Shown piece after piece: positions 44,473-55,931 of a stretch of 64,000 nt of DNA. The translations under genes were made by a program, and so were the position numbers. The stretch comes from Stemphylium vesicarium (lineage: Eukaryota; Ascomycota; Dothideomycetes; Pleosporales; Pleosporaceae). Within the stretch, counting starts at the first letter, position 1. Every line of letters begins with the position of its first letter. Below the pieces are notes generated by a model. It made no database searches. It saw only the letters and a list, made by a program, of their open reading frames with translations, and was not told the origin of the DNA. The stretch is taken from NCBI GenBank assembly GCA_004380135.1, contig QXCR01000118.1, positions 27,927-91,926 of the forward strand, in the 5' to 3' direction.

Positions 44473-46709
44473 TGTGGGAGAAGGAGGGCGAAGAGTCGCG
44501 CCTATTGATTGACTGGTACAGTGAAGGTGTTGCGAGGCGACCTGGATGAGGGAGGGCTTGGTCGATTGAGTGCAGGGGATCTTATATAGCCAGTGTTGCA
44601 CTCAAAGGCGTGGGATCTTGGCAGCGTAGATGACATGTCACTAGCAGTGAATGCAGACTGAGGCGTCTACGGGCGTCAGACGGTGTTGCCTGCCCCATTG
44701 AGGCGGGGTGGATCACTACAGCCACGGTATCATGCTATTTTGCCCTGGCTTTCGTCTAACGCCCAACAATGCGTCTGTTCTGGGTCCTCTAGCTGCGCTC
44801 TGGGCTGCGCGTTATGGCAGAAAGGCCATGCGATTGGCGTGCTGGGCCCGCGAACCCTGAACCAGAGCACGGGATCCGCGTCCATGTAGACGTCGCGCAG
44901 TGTGGAGCTGATTATGCGAGAGCTGGTCGCCGCCGTGGCCGTGGAGGCACGACAAAGGTGCGGGCGAACGAGCGTTCGAGATGGGAGCACGTTTCCTCCA
45001 AATGCCGCTAGCTGGCCGCTTCGGGCAGGTTGGCTTGCGGAATGCCAAGTCCGCCCAGACCCCGCCCAGACGCCTTCACCCTCCTTCGAAATCTCTGCCC
45101 CGGCCTAATCGCTCGACTGCACACACCATTCCCCAGCTGCGCCGTACGCTGCGCAGCCAATCAGAGCCCGGTATTCGACCATGCGCTCAAAGCACGACCT
45201 CACAGCGTGCGAGACGTACATGATACCAGACGCTTTGATTGGAAACCACCGCAGCAATCACTCGATTCTGCCACGCTGCCGTTCCTTCGTATAAGCCTTG
45301 TAAGGATTGCCGAGGCAGTCTTCAGCGAGCTTCTGTGCCGCCGTGTCTTGACGCAAAGACTTGCCAACCAGTACAAGCCTCGACCTGAAGACATGTGCTG
45401 TGGCTTCTCTCAACGACCGTCTCAGCATGTGAGAGCAGGCTTCAATCGGGACCACCGAAGTGGTGTCGACATCGCGCGAAGGAGTCGATGATCGATCTTC
45501 GCCAGGGTTCTAGACGTAGAGGCAAACACGGGTTCGTCGTCTTCAGTGGCCAAGCGTGAGGCGTACAGCCCTGTGGTAATAACAAATCATGTCCCCACGG
45601 TTACTATGTGTCAACGAGGCTGGATCAGACGAGTTTGTATCAAGCATCTCGGAGGCCATTCGTTGCAACTCCCACTCTCTCAGACCCTACAACCTGGCAA
45701 CCGGATCAAGTACGGCGACATACTCTTCAGCTCTCTCATTCGGATTCTTGGCGGCCTCTCTGACGCCAAGCGCCGACTTGGTATGTCGAGCATATCTAGG
45801 TTCCACGAGAGCCACTGCTACTCCCTTGTCTGGCCAGTTCCGGATACGCCATAGCTTTCGACGTGGGACTTCGCGAATTTTCCTTGCATGTTCCAATTTA
45901 GATGCAGCTAATATCCCGAATCCACGGTCAATACAACTAGCCCCCACTCCCGTTTAGAAGCTGCAGGCACCCCGAGACCCGCTGCAGTCTGCTCGGGGCT
46001 GCCGAGTCCTTGTAGCGCCGGAAATCTCTCATTTCACACCTGAGGTCCATCACTGCCCACGTTCCGTCAACTGTGGATTCAGTCGTTTCTTTTCTCAGCG
46101 GGATTTTCATTGTCCACACTTTATTGGACCAGTGCCTGAGTCTCTTTCGCCTTCTTTCGTCTCTCCCATCCAGTGCTTGGGTAGCCCATCAGCGAGCGAC
46201 ACGAAAGCATCCGTGGCAATCTTTCACTGAGTGCTCAGGATGCTCACCTAGCATCAGCCTAAAATACAAAGACGTCGGAGACGTCGATTGGAAAGAGATT
46301 TTTCGGGTCATTGCGATTTCATCTGGGTGGCAAGTCTCCATCAGGCAAAACGGCACTGCGGCGACAATAAATAGCAATCTGATAGCAATTTCTCAGGTCG
46401 TGAGTGGTGTTCTCCCGTTACCGATGTCTATAACGATCCCATATCACGCAGTATTGTAACCGCAAGCACCTTCGAGCAGCTTTTCCCAGCGCTGTGAACC
46501 AAATTCGAGCCCTAGTTTGACGAGAACCATGTCCAAAATACCGCCTCACCAGAGTTATTTCAACGACTACACAAATACCCCTGATTATAAATCCACCTAT
46601 TGCCCACACGACGGCTCCAATACTATCGCCATCGGGCCTTCGATCCTTTGCAGAACACAATACCGGTTCATGCTCGTGTTGATGCCACGATACACATAAA
46701 TACCATCAA
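44473..46709. other. 2.2-kb region without a confident gene
   Basis: Begins with the phosphate permease promoter. Open frames such as 45589-45957 (+), 45687-45947 (-), and 46073-46459 (+) overlap each other and show no domain, so none is called. Confidence 0.4.
44581..44588 (-). promoter_or_regulatory. TATA-like box of the phosphate permease gene
   Basis: TATATAAG on the coding strand, about 110 bp before the ATG. Confidence 0.4.
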
Positions 46710-47716
46710 CTAGGTAGCTGCACTTTGGGGGACAGGATTTATGCTACCGCGGTTAGTCATGGCTGATCCCAACATCTCATGCTGGTTTATATACCGTCTT
46801 ACGGACCTGAGTAGAGCATACAAGGTTTTGTAATCCTTCGCCGCCGCTATCTTGCGATTAAACAAAACTTGTTCGGCGGCACACGACCTTCCGTCTTCCC
46901 TCCGCTTTTTCATCTCCAACTTTCCCTGCTCGAGTAAATACGCCCAGACTTCCGAATGCCCATTACGGCCCGCTGCAACCATGGGTCTATGGAAACCGAT
47001 AACGGCGTCTGGCCACCACTGCATGATCGTGGCACCACAGGAAATACAGTGCTTCGCTTTCGTACATCCAACGCTCGCCGCAGCTGCCAGCATACACTGT
47101 ACTTTCTGTTCCGGGCATAGGATAAACTCCCATTCGAGGGCCTTCAGGAGGCCCTTGCCATACAAAATTTCCCTTGCAGTTTTAGTGAGCCCACCAATGG
47201 TTTCGTGCCCGTTATCGAGCACGAATCCAGTTGCAATTTTGTTGTTCGTGGCCAGGGCGTGTACCAGGTTCCTGAGATAGCGCTTTCGTACTGCAGGACG
47301 ATCAGTAACCTTAGGTGTCCACTCGATCAATGTATCCGTCACACGATTGATGAAATTCGGTACGTCCGGCACAACCTTCACTGGGTTGTGGATATGATTG
47401 AGGATGTACTCTTCTAGATTTACCATCAAGAAACCTGTAGTGCTCCTTGAAAGGGATCTTGAGGCAGGCCGCTTAGAATCATGATAATGATACCAATCAT
47501 ACTGGTCTTGAAGGAAAGTATAAGAAGGCTTTGAAGGATACCTGGGTTCGTTGTCCTTGTCCACGAGTTCTTCTATGGACATGTACTTAAGCAGCTCTTG
47601 GTGGATATGGCTTCTGAAAGTTGCTGTCAGGGTCAGCTGTTACCTTCCGTATCCTCAGTTCTCATGCGCAACTTACTGCATACGGTGCGCAACCTCAACA
47701 GCCTAGGAATTGACAT
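46710..47716 (-). CDS. Hypothetical protein with ankyrin-like segment
   Basis: Two exons join cleanly: a 40-bp first exon 47716-47677 (MSIPRLLRLRTVC), an intron 47676-47624 with GTAAGT, a GCTGAC branch site and a CAG acceptor, then exon 2 from 47623 to 46710. The product is about 317 residues. In the N-terminal half MVNLEEYILNHIHNPV and FINRVTDTLIEWTPKV suggest a helical domain; later GRNGHSEVWAYLLEQGKL resembles a single ankyrin repeat, and CTKAKHCISCGATIMQWWP carries a small Cys cluster. I do not recognise a family. The first-exon choice rests on matching splice signals and reading frame only. Confidence 0.6.
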
Positions 47717-49120
47717 GGTGGGCGCGAGATTGTCAATGATAGCGCCGCAAAGCTCCAGTGGAAGGTGGAGGAGCGACGTATTGGCTATTGGCGTTCAGCA
47801 ATGGTATCAAGGGATTTGTAACAAGGTTGTATGAAAGAAAGAGGTAGGTGGAATTAGGCGAAACGGCGCAACGACAGACGGGGCACTAGTGATTGTTTGT
47901 CAACAAACCTTCTTGTCGAATTAGCGTCGAGGTTCTTCGTTGAATTTGTGATCACCCTCTGCCGAGGAATAAAATCTATCAGATTTGTCATATAGAACGT
48001 CTTACCTCTGAACGCCGCGGGGACAAGATGCCCAACCGCTACCCGATCATTCATTTTGACATGTCCGTCGCAACATGGAGAACCAGCGCGACGAATAGGC
48101 CCGACTCAAGCCAAGGACCTATGAAGACTATTCCCGTATCTTACAGCTATGAAAACTACCATGTCCATGTCCATGCTTGGATACCTGAATGCCGCTGCAT
48201 ACCACCTTCTCTCACAGCTTTCACGCTCATTGACCATCTAGCTATAACCCGCGACAACGTGAAGGAAAAATAAACAGTCTCTAGCCCTCAAGCGCAGTAA
48301 AGAGATTCGAAAACTCACATTTCGACCAAGACTCGAAGAGGAGCTTGATCGTCGCGTCAAAACTCTTCCAAATTCACCATGACTGAACCTCGATTGCTGG
48401 TGGAAGCATCCTGCACGTAAGGTATAACCAAAAGTAGCTGTACAAATTCGTGTCTTTGATCCAGAATACCTACCTACCGAGAAATAGACCGCGACGCTGT
48501 CGAAGTGCGAATGCAGCGATTCAATCTTCCTGAAATTGGGGTTAGTTATCGTGGGGCTGTGGACACTGTGTTGGTCAGACTGTTAGATCGAGGCGCCTTG
48601 TGGGAGATGACATTGTCTACAGTAGTGGGGACATGGGACTTTCGTCATTTTGACGTGAAAGATTGATTTTTGGGAACAAGCCTTGATTTCAGTGCGTATA
48701 GCATCCGTTATCCCGAACTGGTAATCCAGATATCCGGTATGGTGATGGGTCATCTCATCCGCAGAATTACAGGCGTGAGCTGAAGGAGACGAGAGAGAAA
48801 CGAAACGGGCGAAAGTGTTCAAATTCGGCCATTAACAACAAATTCGAGTAATGGAGTTCATACCAGGACACACAAAGATCATCAGCAAAGGATATAGTAT
48901 TTATGCAAAATCGCTCTTAATACACTACGAATACGGTAATAGTACACAACACAACACAACGAAAAAGATATATCTATCATCTGTGCCGAAAAAAGCACGG
49001 GGTATCAAAGAAAACAACTTGGAATCTATATGCTCGCTGGAAAAGACAAAGGAAAATACGTTGCGTGCGAAGAGTGTGCAAGGGCGTGAGTCGTACGAGC
49101 CATCGTTACATGTCCGTCTT
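47717..49120. other. 1.4-kb gene-poor region
   Basis: Upstream of the ankyrin-like gene and downstream of the zinc-finger gene. One minus-strand stretch at about 48350-48540 could be joined by splice signals into a short coding-like line with internal stops, but I cannot support a gene. Confidence 0.4.
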
Positions 49121-51086
49121 CTAGTTCTGCGTCGCATACATGTGGAGGTGGTCTTGCATTTGCGACGACGAGTCGCGGTAGGGTTGTGGTTGCGGGTGCT
49201 GCTGCTGCATCATGTGATGCTGAGGATGTTGCTGCTGGTGTGGGTTTTGCTGCATGTGTGGATGAGGCTGTTGCTGCTGCTGGGACGGGGGTCGCATACC
49301 CATTGCCGCATCAGCGTAGTCCGAGTTCATGTCTGATAAGCTTTGGTTCATATGAGATGGTGGTCTGGAATGAGCAGAACTGCTCCTCGAACCGCTCAGA
49401 CGGTTACCAATCTTGTGAAGAGGCTTCGAGATCATCTGGCCAAACGAAGGTCGGTCGTAGTATTGCGATTCCTCGAACTGGGGCGGGGCACCAAAGTAGT
49501 TGGGGTACAACGACTCCAACGGATTAGGTGGTGCCTTCACGTGATCAATATACTCGTTAGAGTACATTTGCGCCTGTTGTTCGTGGTCTAGAATCGGGGG
49601 TTGTGGGTGTGGTGGATGCATGGTGGCTGTCGACATAACCGGTGGAAGATCGGGTATAGCCGGTTGCGCCACGTCGAGGTAATCTCCAGGGTCCACATCC
49701 ATGTAGCTGATACGGCGATTTGTGGTGTCGACTGCAGGCGTCTGGGGCTCTACGAACGGTGAAGATCCGCAATCGTAATCGGGGACGTGAGACATGGAAT
49801 TACTAGTGCGCAGCAACGCTGCATTGATGGCTGCAAGTCGCGCTCTTGCAAGGTGTGGGTTGGAGTTGCCGATAAGAATATGCATGCGCTGCTCGCGCGA
49901 TAGCTTCTCGACGTGCGGAACGGAGTCCCTCGATGGTGTGACGAACCCAGGAGGTAGCTGTTGATGCACAGGGTCTAGCGGTACATCGGCACGAAGGCTC
50001 AGAGCTGTTATCAAGACTTCTTCCCGACTAGGTCGCAGGTCGCAGCATTGAAGCTTCTGGCGGAGAATCCTCGAGTTGTCGGGACACCAACTGATCTGCG
50101 ACCGACTTTCTCGTAACCGTTCATCGAGGCAAGCGATTAGCTCTTTCCACGTGTCGTGGAGGGCTTCTTGTCGTATTAAATTCCGGATGACATTAGAGTA
50201 TTTCCATTGGTCCATTGTTGCGCCGTTCTTCATGTGTTTCGCTACGTGATCGCATCGCTCATCCCATCCGATGCTAACCTCTTTGCATTTGTCGAAACCA
50301 CAACCAAACACTCTCCGCGGGAGAAGGGTAATGCCGATATCGGTCAGGGAAGGTAAGGGTCGGCCGGCATGATAGCGCTGATGGTGTTTGATGAAATCCT
50401 TCTGGCGATCAAAAATGCGGTTGCAGCCATTCACGATACATGGCCAATCTTCCCCAGTCTCATGCATCCTCATCTCATGCTTCTTCCAATCCGATTTGGC
50501 TTTGAATGTCTTTTGATTTTTTTGTTCAGCACAATAGGTGCAGAACATGTAAGATTCTCCAGACTGGCTCTGTGATTTGTCATCATCTGGAAATAAGGCC
50601 GGCGAAGCAACGCTCAGTTCATCAGTTGGCGTGCAGCTTGGCTCTATCTTCAGTTCAAGCGGACTATCCGTCTCAGAAGGCATGGTCGCTGGTACGGGCC
50701 GGGTAGGATCAAGTCCAGTTGGGTACGAGCGAGGCTCCGGTCGCTTCGCTTTGGATCGCGACGAAGACGAGGACGCGATGGAAGGCGCTCTGTTGCTGTT
50801 GCTCGTCGAAGACGAGAAAGATGATGCGATTGACAACCGCGACCGCCATGATGATCCCGATGAAGATGTGGCGGATGAGCTGGCGGTGCTGGTGGACATG
50901 AAAGATGAGGCAGTGGAGTTGCGGCCTGAAGTCGGTGAGCGCGAGTACGACTAACAGAAAAACAAAGTACATACGTGAGTCTATCGCTTGCGAAAACATT
51001 CTCTGGATCATTTGCGGCGGATGCCTGGCTAGCAGGGCCTCGATGTGTCGCATAGACTCCTCCGGTATGTCTAGGTTATCCTCCAT
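49121..51086 (-). CDS. C2H2-type zinc-finger protein with Gln/His-rich tail
   Basis: Probably a DNA-binding regulator. Two exons: a short first exon from 51086 (MEDNLDIPEESMRHIEALL) and a large exon; the junction reads AIDSRRNSTASSFMSTS. Three zinc-finger-like units lie in a row near residues 155-275: FCTYCAEQKNQKTFKAK..HEMRMH, WPCIVNGCNRIF..HHQRYH, and FGCGFDKCKEVSI..HVAKHM. The N-terminus is Ser-rich; the middle (QEALHDTWKELIACLDERL) is helical; the C-terminus has long Gln/His/Pro runs (QQQQQPHPHMQQNPHQQQHP) that may vary in length between strains. Fungal proteins of this layout occur beside HET and other immunity genes, but here the neighbours give no clue. Confidence 0.8.
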
Positions 51087-52758
51087 CTTTGCGGGGGAGC
51101 CGCGTGCTCAACTCCAGTGATGGCTTGGGGACTATTGTGACATGCCCACTAAACCTCGCGCAACTCCAAACGATGGTGAACTTCGAACGAACGACGGACG
51201 GCAGTGCAAAGGAAGGTGGGGAAGGTATCCAAGTGTCGCGGTCAGACTAGGGGCCAGGGAATGGATAATCGTGTATCCGAGCAGGCATCAGCTGCTGTTG
51301 GTGCGACAAGTTGATATACAAGTGGGATCACCTCATCCAGGATTGCAGCGGGGAGGGCGGAAAAGGCACTCTTCTAGAAGACGTATAGAAGGATGGTAGA
51401 AGAAGCTAAATGAGGGCTGCTCGCTGGGGCGCTCGTGCGCAGCGTCGACATGACCACCCCCCCTGGTTTGGCCTCAAAGCTGGGGCAAGGCTGAGGATGC
51501 GACAGGCGTGCCAATTTGTAGCGTGTTTGAGACGGCCGCAAAGAACGACGCGCGCGATGCTGTGCGGCTTGTGAAGCACCAGAACGAATAGTCGAAGAGG
51601 GTGAGGGGGACTCTGTGCGCCGCAACGGTATAAATCTCTGCCACCATGTTCTAGAGGCCGTCGACTCGGTGGATACGGTCTTCGCGCGTAGTGTGTCTGC
51701 GCGGAGCGATGATTCGCACAGACCAATATGTGTTCTGCAAAGCACGCACCTATCGCAGACGCGCAACAAGCCATTCGCAACACATCCATCCGAGAACTAG
51801 ACCCTGTAAGGGGCATGCAGCGCGGTACCTGGATGACGCACCGCTGAATTCACTCTCAAAGCGTGCTGGTTCCGTGAATGGTGACATTAATGTGGGACTT
51901 GACAAGAGTTATCTTGCCGTTGCACACGCCGAATGTCGGCGTGCCGCCGTCGCTTAGCACAGAGGACCCAGTTCATGAGCAAGTGGGCGACGCAGATGCT
52001 GCGGCTATCGTGAACGTGTGGAGATGTTCCCTGGCCTGGTGCGCCCTCCTTGTCCTCTCAAAAGCCGCAGCTCAGTGCAATGAGGACTCGGATGCCACGC
52101 CTCGGGCAAGTGACTTGAGACAAGGTGGCTGACAGAACGGGGTGCTGACAGCAGGAGCACGTTCCTCCATGCGTCTAACAAGAGCGAATCGTCGCCCGAC
52201 ACCCGTAATGGTAACAGCTAGGCTGCTGTAGCTTGTCATCACTGAAAGGACCTTGTAAACACGGGAATCATCGTGCAACCGACTCGCGCCGTGATGGAAA
52301 ATGCCGCCCGGTGTAGGGGCAATGTAAGGAGACGGAAGCCTGCCGGAAAGGGCAGGAGTAGGCCGGGTAAATGCATTAGTCTAAGATAAGAGGCTTAGCT
52401 AGAGCCATCGGCTGCTTCAAATAAGGAAGACGATGATACGATGATCCAGGAGAGATTGAGGACATCGCGCATTTTCCAGGCCATCGCAGAGTCTGGCGCG
52501 TCCTTGGGAGTGCTGCGATAGATTGAATGAGCGCCACCAGCCCTTTTCGGATCCACTGCTGCTCGTACGACACGCGACAGATCGCCGTAGAACCATTGGC
52601 AAAGTTAATGTATCGTGTTGAAGTGGGAACAGGCGACGGACAATTGACGGGACGCGGATAGCGTTGGAATTGGGTTTGCGTCACGTGGGTGCGTGCGCCT
52701 TTTCCACCGAAGCCGCGAGGACCCCGACCATGTTTACTTTGTACCCGTCAGCGCTTGC
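51087..52758. other. 1.7-kb region without a confident gene
   Basis: Upstream of the zinc-finger gene. Open frames here (for example 51142-51399 +, 51406-51816 -) are short and unrecognised. Confidence 0.4.
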
Positions 52759-54158
52759 TCACTCCGCCACAGCTCGTGTCTCCACCACCTTCACCTTGTC
52801 CCTCCACCCCTCCAGATCCTGGAGCTGTACATCAAAGTTCTTCCGCAACCCGGCGAAGCCTTTCTCTACAAAAAGATAGTCGACTTGCTCCAATGTCTTA
52901 CCGCTTGTTTTTGGGCACAGCAGGAACACAAACAGCACTCCTATCACGTTTCCTGCAACGACCCATAACCAAAAGTACCACGCTACCTTCTCAAACCCGA
53001 TGGGTCCTGCAAACACCGTGATGAATGTCATGAGCCACTCACTGAAAGCCGTAGCTGCACCGCCTATGTGCCGATACTCGAGCGGCGCCATTTCAGCGCA
53101 ATCGAGAAATACAAAGGCACGCATCCTAATACAGCGAAGACATTGAGCACGCCCGAGAGCAATGATATGAGCGACGGCTTTGCGAAAGTGGAAAGTATGA
53201 CGGAGTCTATCGCAGGTTGGCCATATTACGACAGAATAAACGACACCCGCTCACTGTAATACGCTATGAGGCTGCTGCCCATCCATTCGCGCACCATGTG
53301 AAGCCAAAAGCACACGCATAGCCAGCGAACAATCTTCATTCGCGTCTTATCCACGATGTCCATGTCAGAAACTGTTTCCAGTGCAAGCTCGAATTGGCCT
53401 CGAGTTCCGCCTCAATTGCAGCCAGGATTTCACGCCTTGTCGGCTGCACCCTTTCATGCTCAACAGCCGTACCATTAAACCGGGCGAGGACTATATCCTC
53501 TTCTTCCCAGCGGTTTCGGGCATAATACCAGCGTGGAGTATCTGCGTGTCGCTAGACATGAGCCTGTCGGAAATTGCTAACGAAGGTACTTACCTGGTAG
53601 AAACCACATGCAACCCCCCGAAAAGAAAGCAAAACTGCACTGCAACGCGACCGGAACCCTCCAGCTGGCCTGATTATCCATTTCCGTAAACCCATAGTCG
53701 ACCCAATACGCCAACGGTATGCCGCTGATGAGAAGGAGAGCGTTCAGCGCGTTCGCCCGCCCGCGGCCGCCTATCTCGATCCCAGTCTCACTCAAGTATG
53801 TCGGTACGGCTGAGCTAATGCACCCGATCGCGAATCCAGTGAGAAGTCGCCCAGCAATGAGTTGGCCGACGGAGAATGATGACGCCTGGACAATGGCGCC
53901 GAAGACAGCAACAAGATTACCGAGTAGGATAGTTCCATGGCGTCCGATACGGAAGGTAAATGGGATAATGGGCAAAGCCGTGACACAAGCTGCCAGATTG
54001 TACGATGCCGTTATCATAGGAATCGTCCACACGCCGGTCGGGTTGCCGATGGCATCGAGGGAGGGCGGATATAACAAAACTCCACCCAATACTCCGGCAT
54101 CATACTGCAAGGACATCAGCAAGGGACAAAACAGGCATGAGGAGAACGCCAATCCCAT
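52759..54158 (-). pseudogene. MFS sugar transporter, frameshifted and internally deleted
   Basis: N-terminal half: SLQYDAGVLGGVLLYPPSL, IGRHGTILLGNLVAVFG, GRLLTGFAIGCISSAVPTYLS, ending FLPG at a GTAAGT donor. A spliced exon continues DTPRWYYARNRWEEEDIVL and REILAAIEAELEANSS, the central loop of hexose/quinate-type transporters. A frame change near 53361-53370 follows, then KIVRWLCVCFWLHMVREWMG, another short intron, and SVILSTFAKPSL..LLSGVLNVFAVLGCVPLYFSI. There it jumps directly to CAEMAPLEYRHIGGAATAF: roughly 70 residues of the C-terminal helices are missing, with a frame change at the join (about 53105). The C-terminus KTSGKTLEQVDYLFVEKG is intact to 52759. A functional carrier is therefore impossible. 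It lies directly downstream of the polygalacturonase on the same strand. Confidence 0.8.
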
Positions 54159-54663
54159 ACATCATGAATGAAAGGCCACACCACTTTCATGAGCCGAAGG
54201 TGCAACCTCTGAAATCCGGAAAGATACTCACATTCAATGAATGGAAGATATCTCGCTCAGCAAAGACAGAATCGAGCAATACAAGGCTTATAGCACCAAG
54301 CTTTGAACCCCATCCTCTAAGACATATTCTCCATCTTGATCGCAAAACAGATATCATGCAAGTTCCTCGGGCGACGATCATCACCCCGACAGAGATGTGG
54401 AGGAACAATGCGGAGAACATTAACCGACCGTTACCTCCCACGTTTTCCAAGGATCTCAACCCCGATATCGCATACGCCGACACGCGAGCCTGTCGATCTC
54501 CACTGCACGAAGGATGCAAAGAGGGGGGAGGGGAGGTAGAACAGCGGATGCACGCTTTACGTCATACCGCGTTTGAAAATAAGCTTACTCCACCAAGAAA
54601 TAAAAACTATAATTAGAAGTAGACAGCTTGATGCTTCGTGGCCAAGCTGGCAGTAATCTGAAA
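54159..54663. other. Spacer between polygalacturonase and transporter pseudogene
   Basis: About 500 bp. No gene seen; should contain the former transporter promoter. Confidence 0.4.
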
Positions 54664-55931
54664 CTAAACAAAATGACCATCGCAGTCGAAATCCCCTCCA
54701 GTCTTGAAATTACAGGAGCTTTCTACTCCTCCACCTGTGATGCTCACATCATCGATCATGATGTTGCTGCAGCTGCCTTCGCCGCAAAGGATGTAGTAGT
54801 TCCTAGCTTCCTCGGTCGCAGTACCTGTGATGTTCCTCATAGTGATATTCTCGATCTTGACGCCATTGGTGGGGTTACCAGTTGGACCGCCGTTGAGGTA
54901 ATCCTGCTGGATATCGATTCCGTAGATGGAGATGTTCTCCACGCGGATGTTTTCGAAAACGATATTGGAGATGAGACCTGTGGTATTGGAGTTTGACTTG
55001 ATGCGCGCGCCGTTCTCAGCGTTCAGGACAACGGAGTTGGTGAAGAAGATGTTGGTGACGTTGTTGTCTGTGGAGAGTGTTAGTTGAGTTGTCTCTCTCA
55101 GTGAGATGATTCTGGGATGAGCGGCCTACTTGACTTTCCGCCAACGGAGCCGATGGAGAGTCCGTGGCTACCGTTACAGTACATGTTATCGGCGATGATG
55201 TTGTTTCCGCTGGTAACCGCAACACAGTCGTCTTGGTTGATGACTACACTGTCGTGAACCATGGAGTCGTTGCTGTTTGAGAAACCGAATCCATCGCTGT
55301 TGTGCGATGCAGGGAGGCCGTTGGAGCGGTTGTTTGGTGCATATCCAGCGCTGTTGTTCAGCGTAATGTGGTGAACGTCCAGTCCGGCACAGCCAGTAAT
55401 ACTGAAGCAATGGACGGGGTAGTTCTCAATGTAGATGTCGTGGACTGAACTGTTTCCAGTCACCTTGCTGACTTCGATGAAGTGGTTGGGCTTGGTGAGA
55501 CCGCCGTTGCTGCCGAGACCATCCCACCATGCCTGGCCGTTACCATCGAGGACGGCGTCTTTGTCAGCCGTGATTTCGAGGTCCGTGCCGCTTACTTTGA
55601 TGAAGGCGTAGTTTGCGTCGGCGTATTCCCAGAATGTTCGCCCTTTGAAAACCACTTTGCTCCCGGTCTTCAGCTTGGAGAGATCGATGGTGGAGTTTCC
55701 GGGCACGGTGATGCCGTCTAGGGTTATTGACGTGCAGGCTGCAACTGCGGCTGGGATGCTTGAGTATTCTGTCACATGGCAAGCGGTTGAGTTGTCGTAT
55801 GTGGGATTTTTGTCTCGTATGGCTTGTGTAAGTTGTGTGCCAAATGTGGCGAAGAATTCTGGAAGAACAGTAGCTTGGCCTACGGTGGCGAGGGCCAGTA
55901 GCGTGGAAACTCCTGTTGTAGTTGTTAGCAT
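54664..55931 (-). CDS. Polygalacturonase (GH28), secreted
   Basis: Hydrolyses homogalacturonan outside the cell. Exons 55931-55130 and 55067-54664, intron 55129-55068 (62 bp); 401 residues. Signal peptide MLTTTTGVSTLLALATVGQA. GH28 motifs: HNSDGFGFS (NTD-type block), INQDDCVAV with the catalytic Asp pair, SHGLSIGSVGG (GHG-type His block, with Ser in place of the first Gly) and ARIKSNSNTTG (RIK). The motif pattern fits an endo-acting enzyme more than an exo-acting one, an inference. The putative promoter has TATAAAG about 125 bp before the ATG. It pairs in this window with pectate lyase and pectinesterase. Confidence 0.92.

Noticed and set aside
48350..48540. Minus-strand pieces near splice-like signals reading MVNLEEF, similar to MVNLEEY in the ankyrin-like gene
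   Set aside because: Only six residues match, with internal stops; a decayed paralogue is possible but not supportable.
54628..54996. 122-residue plus-strand frame
   Set aside because: Antisense to polygalacturonase exon 2.
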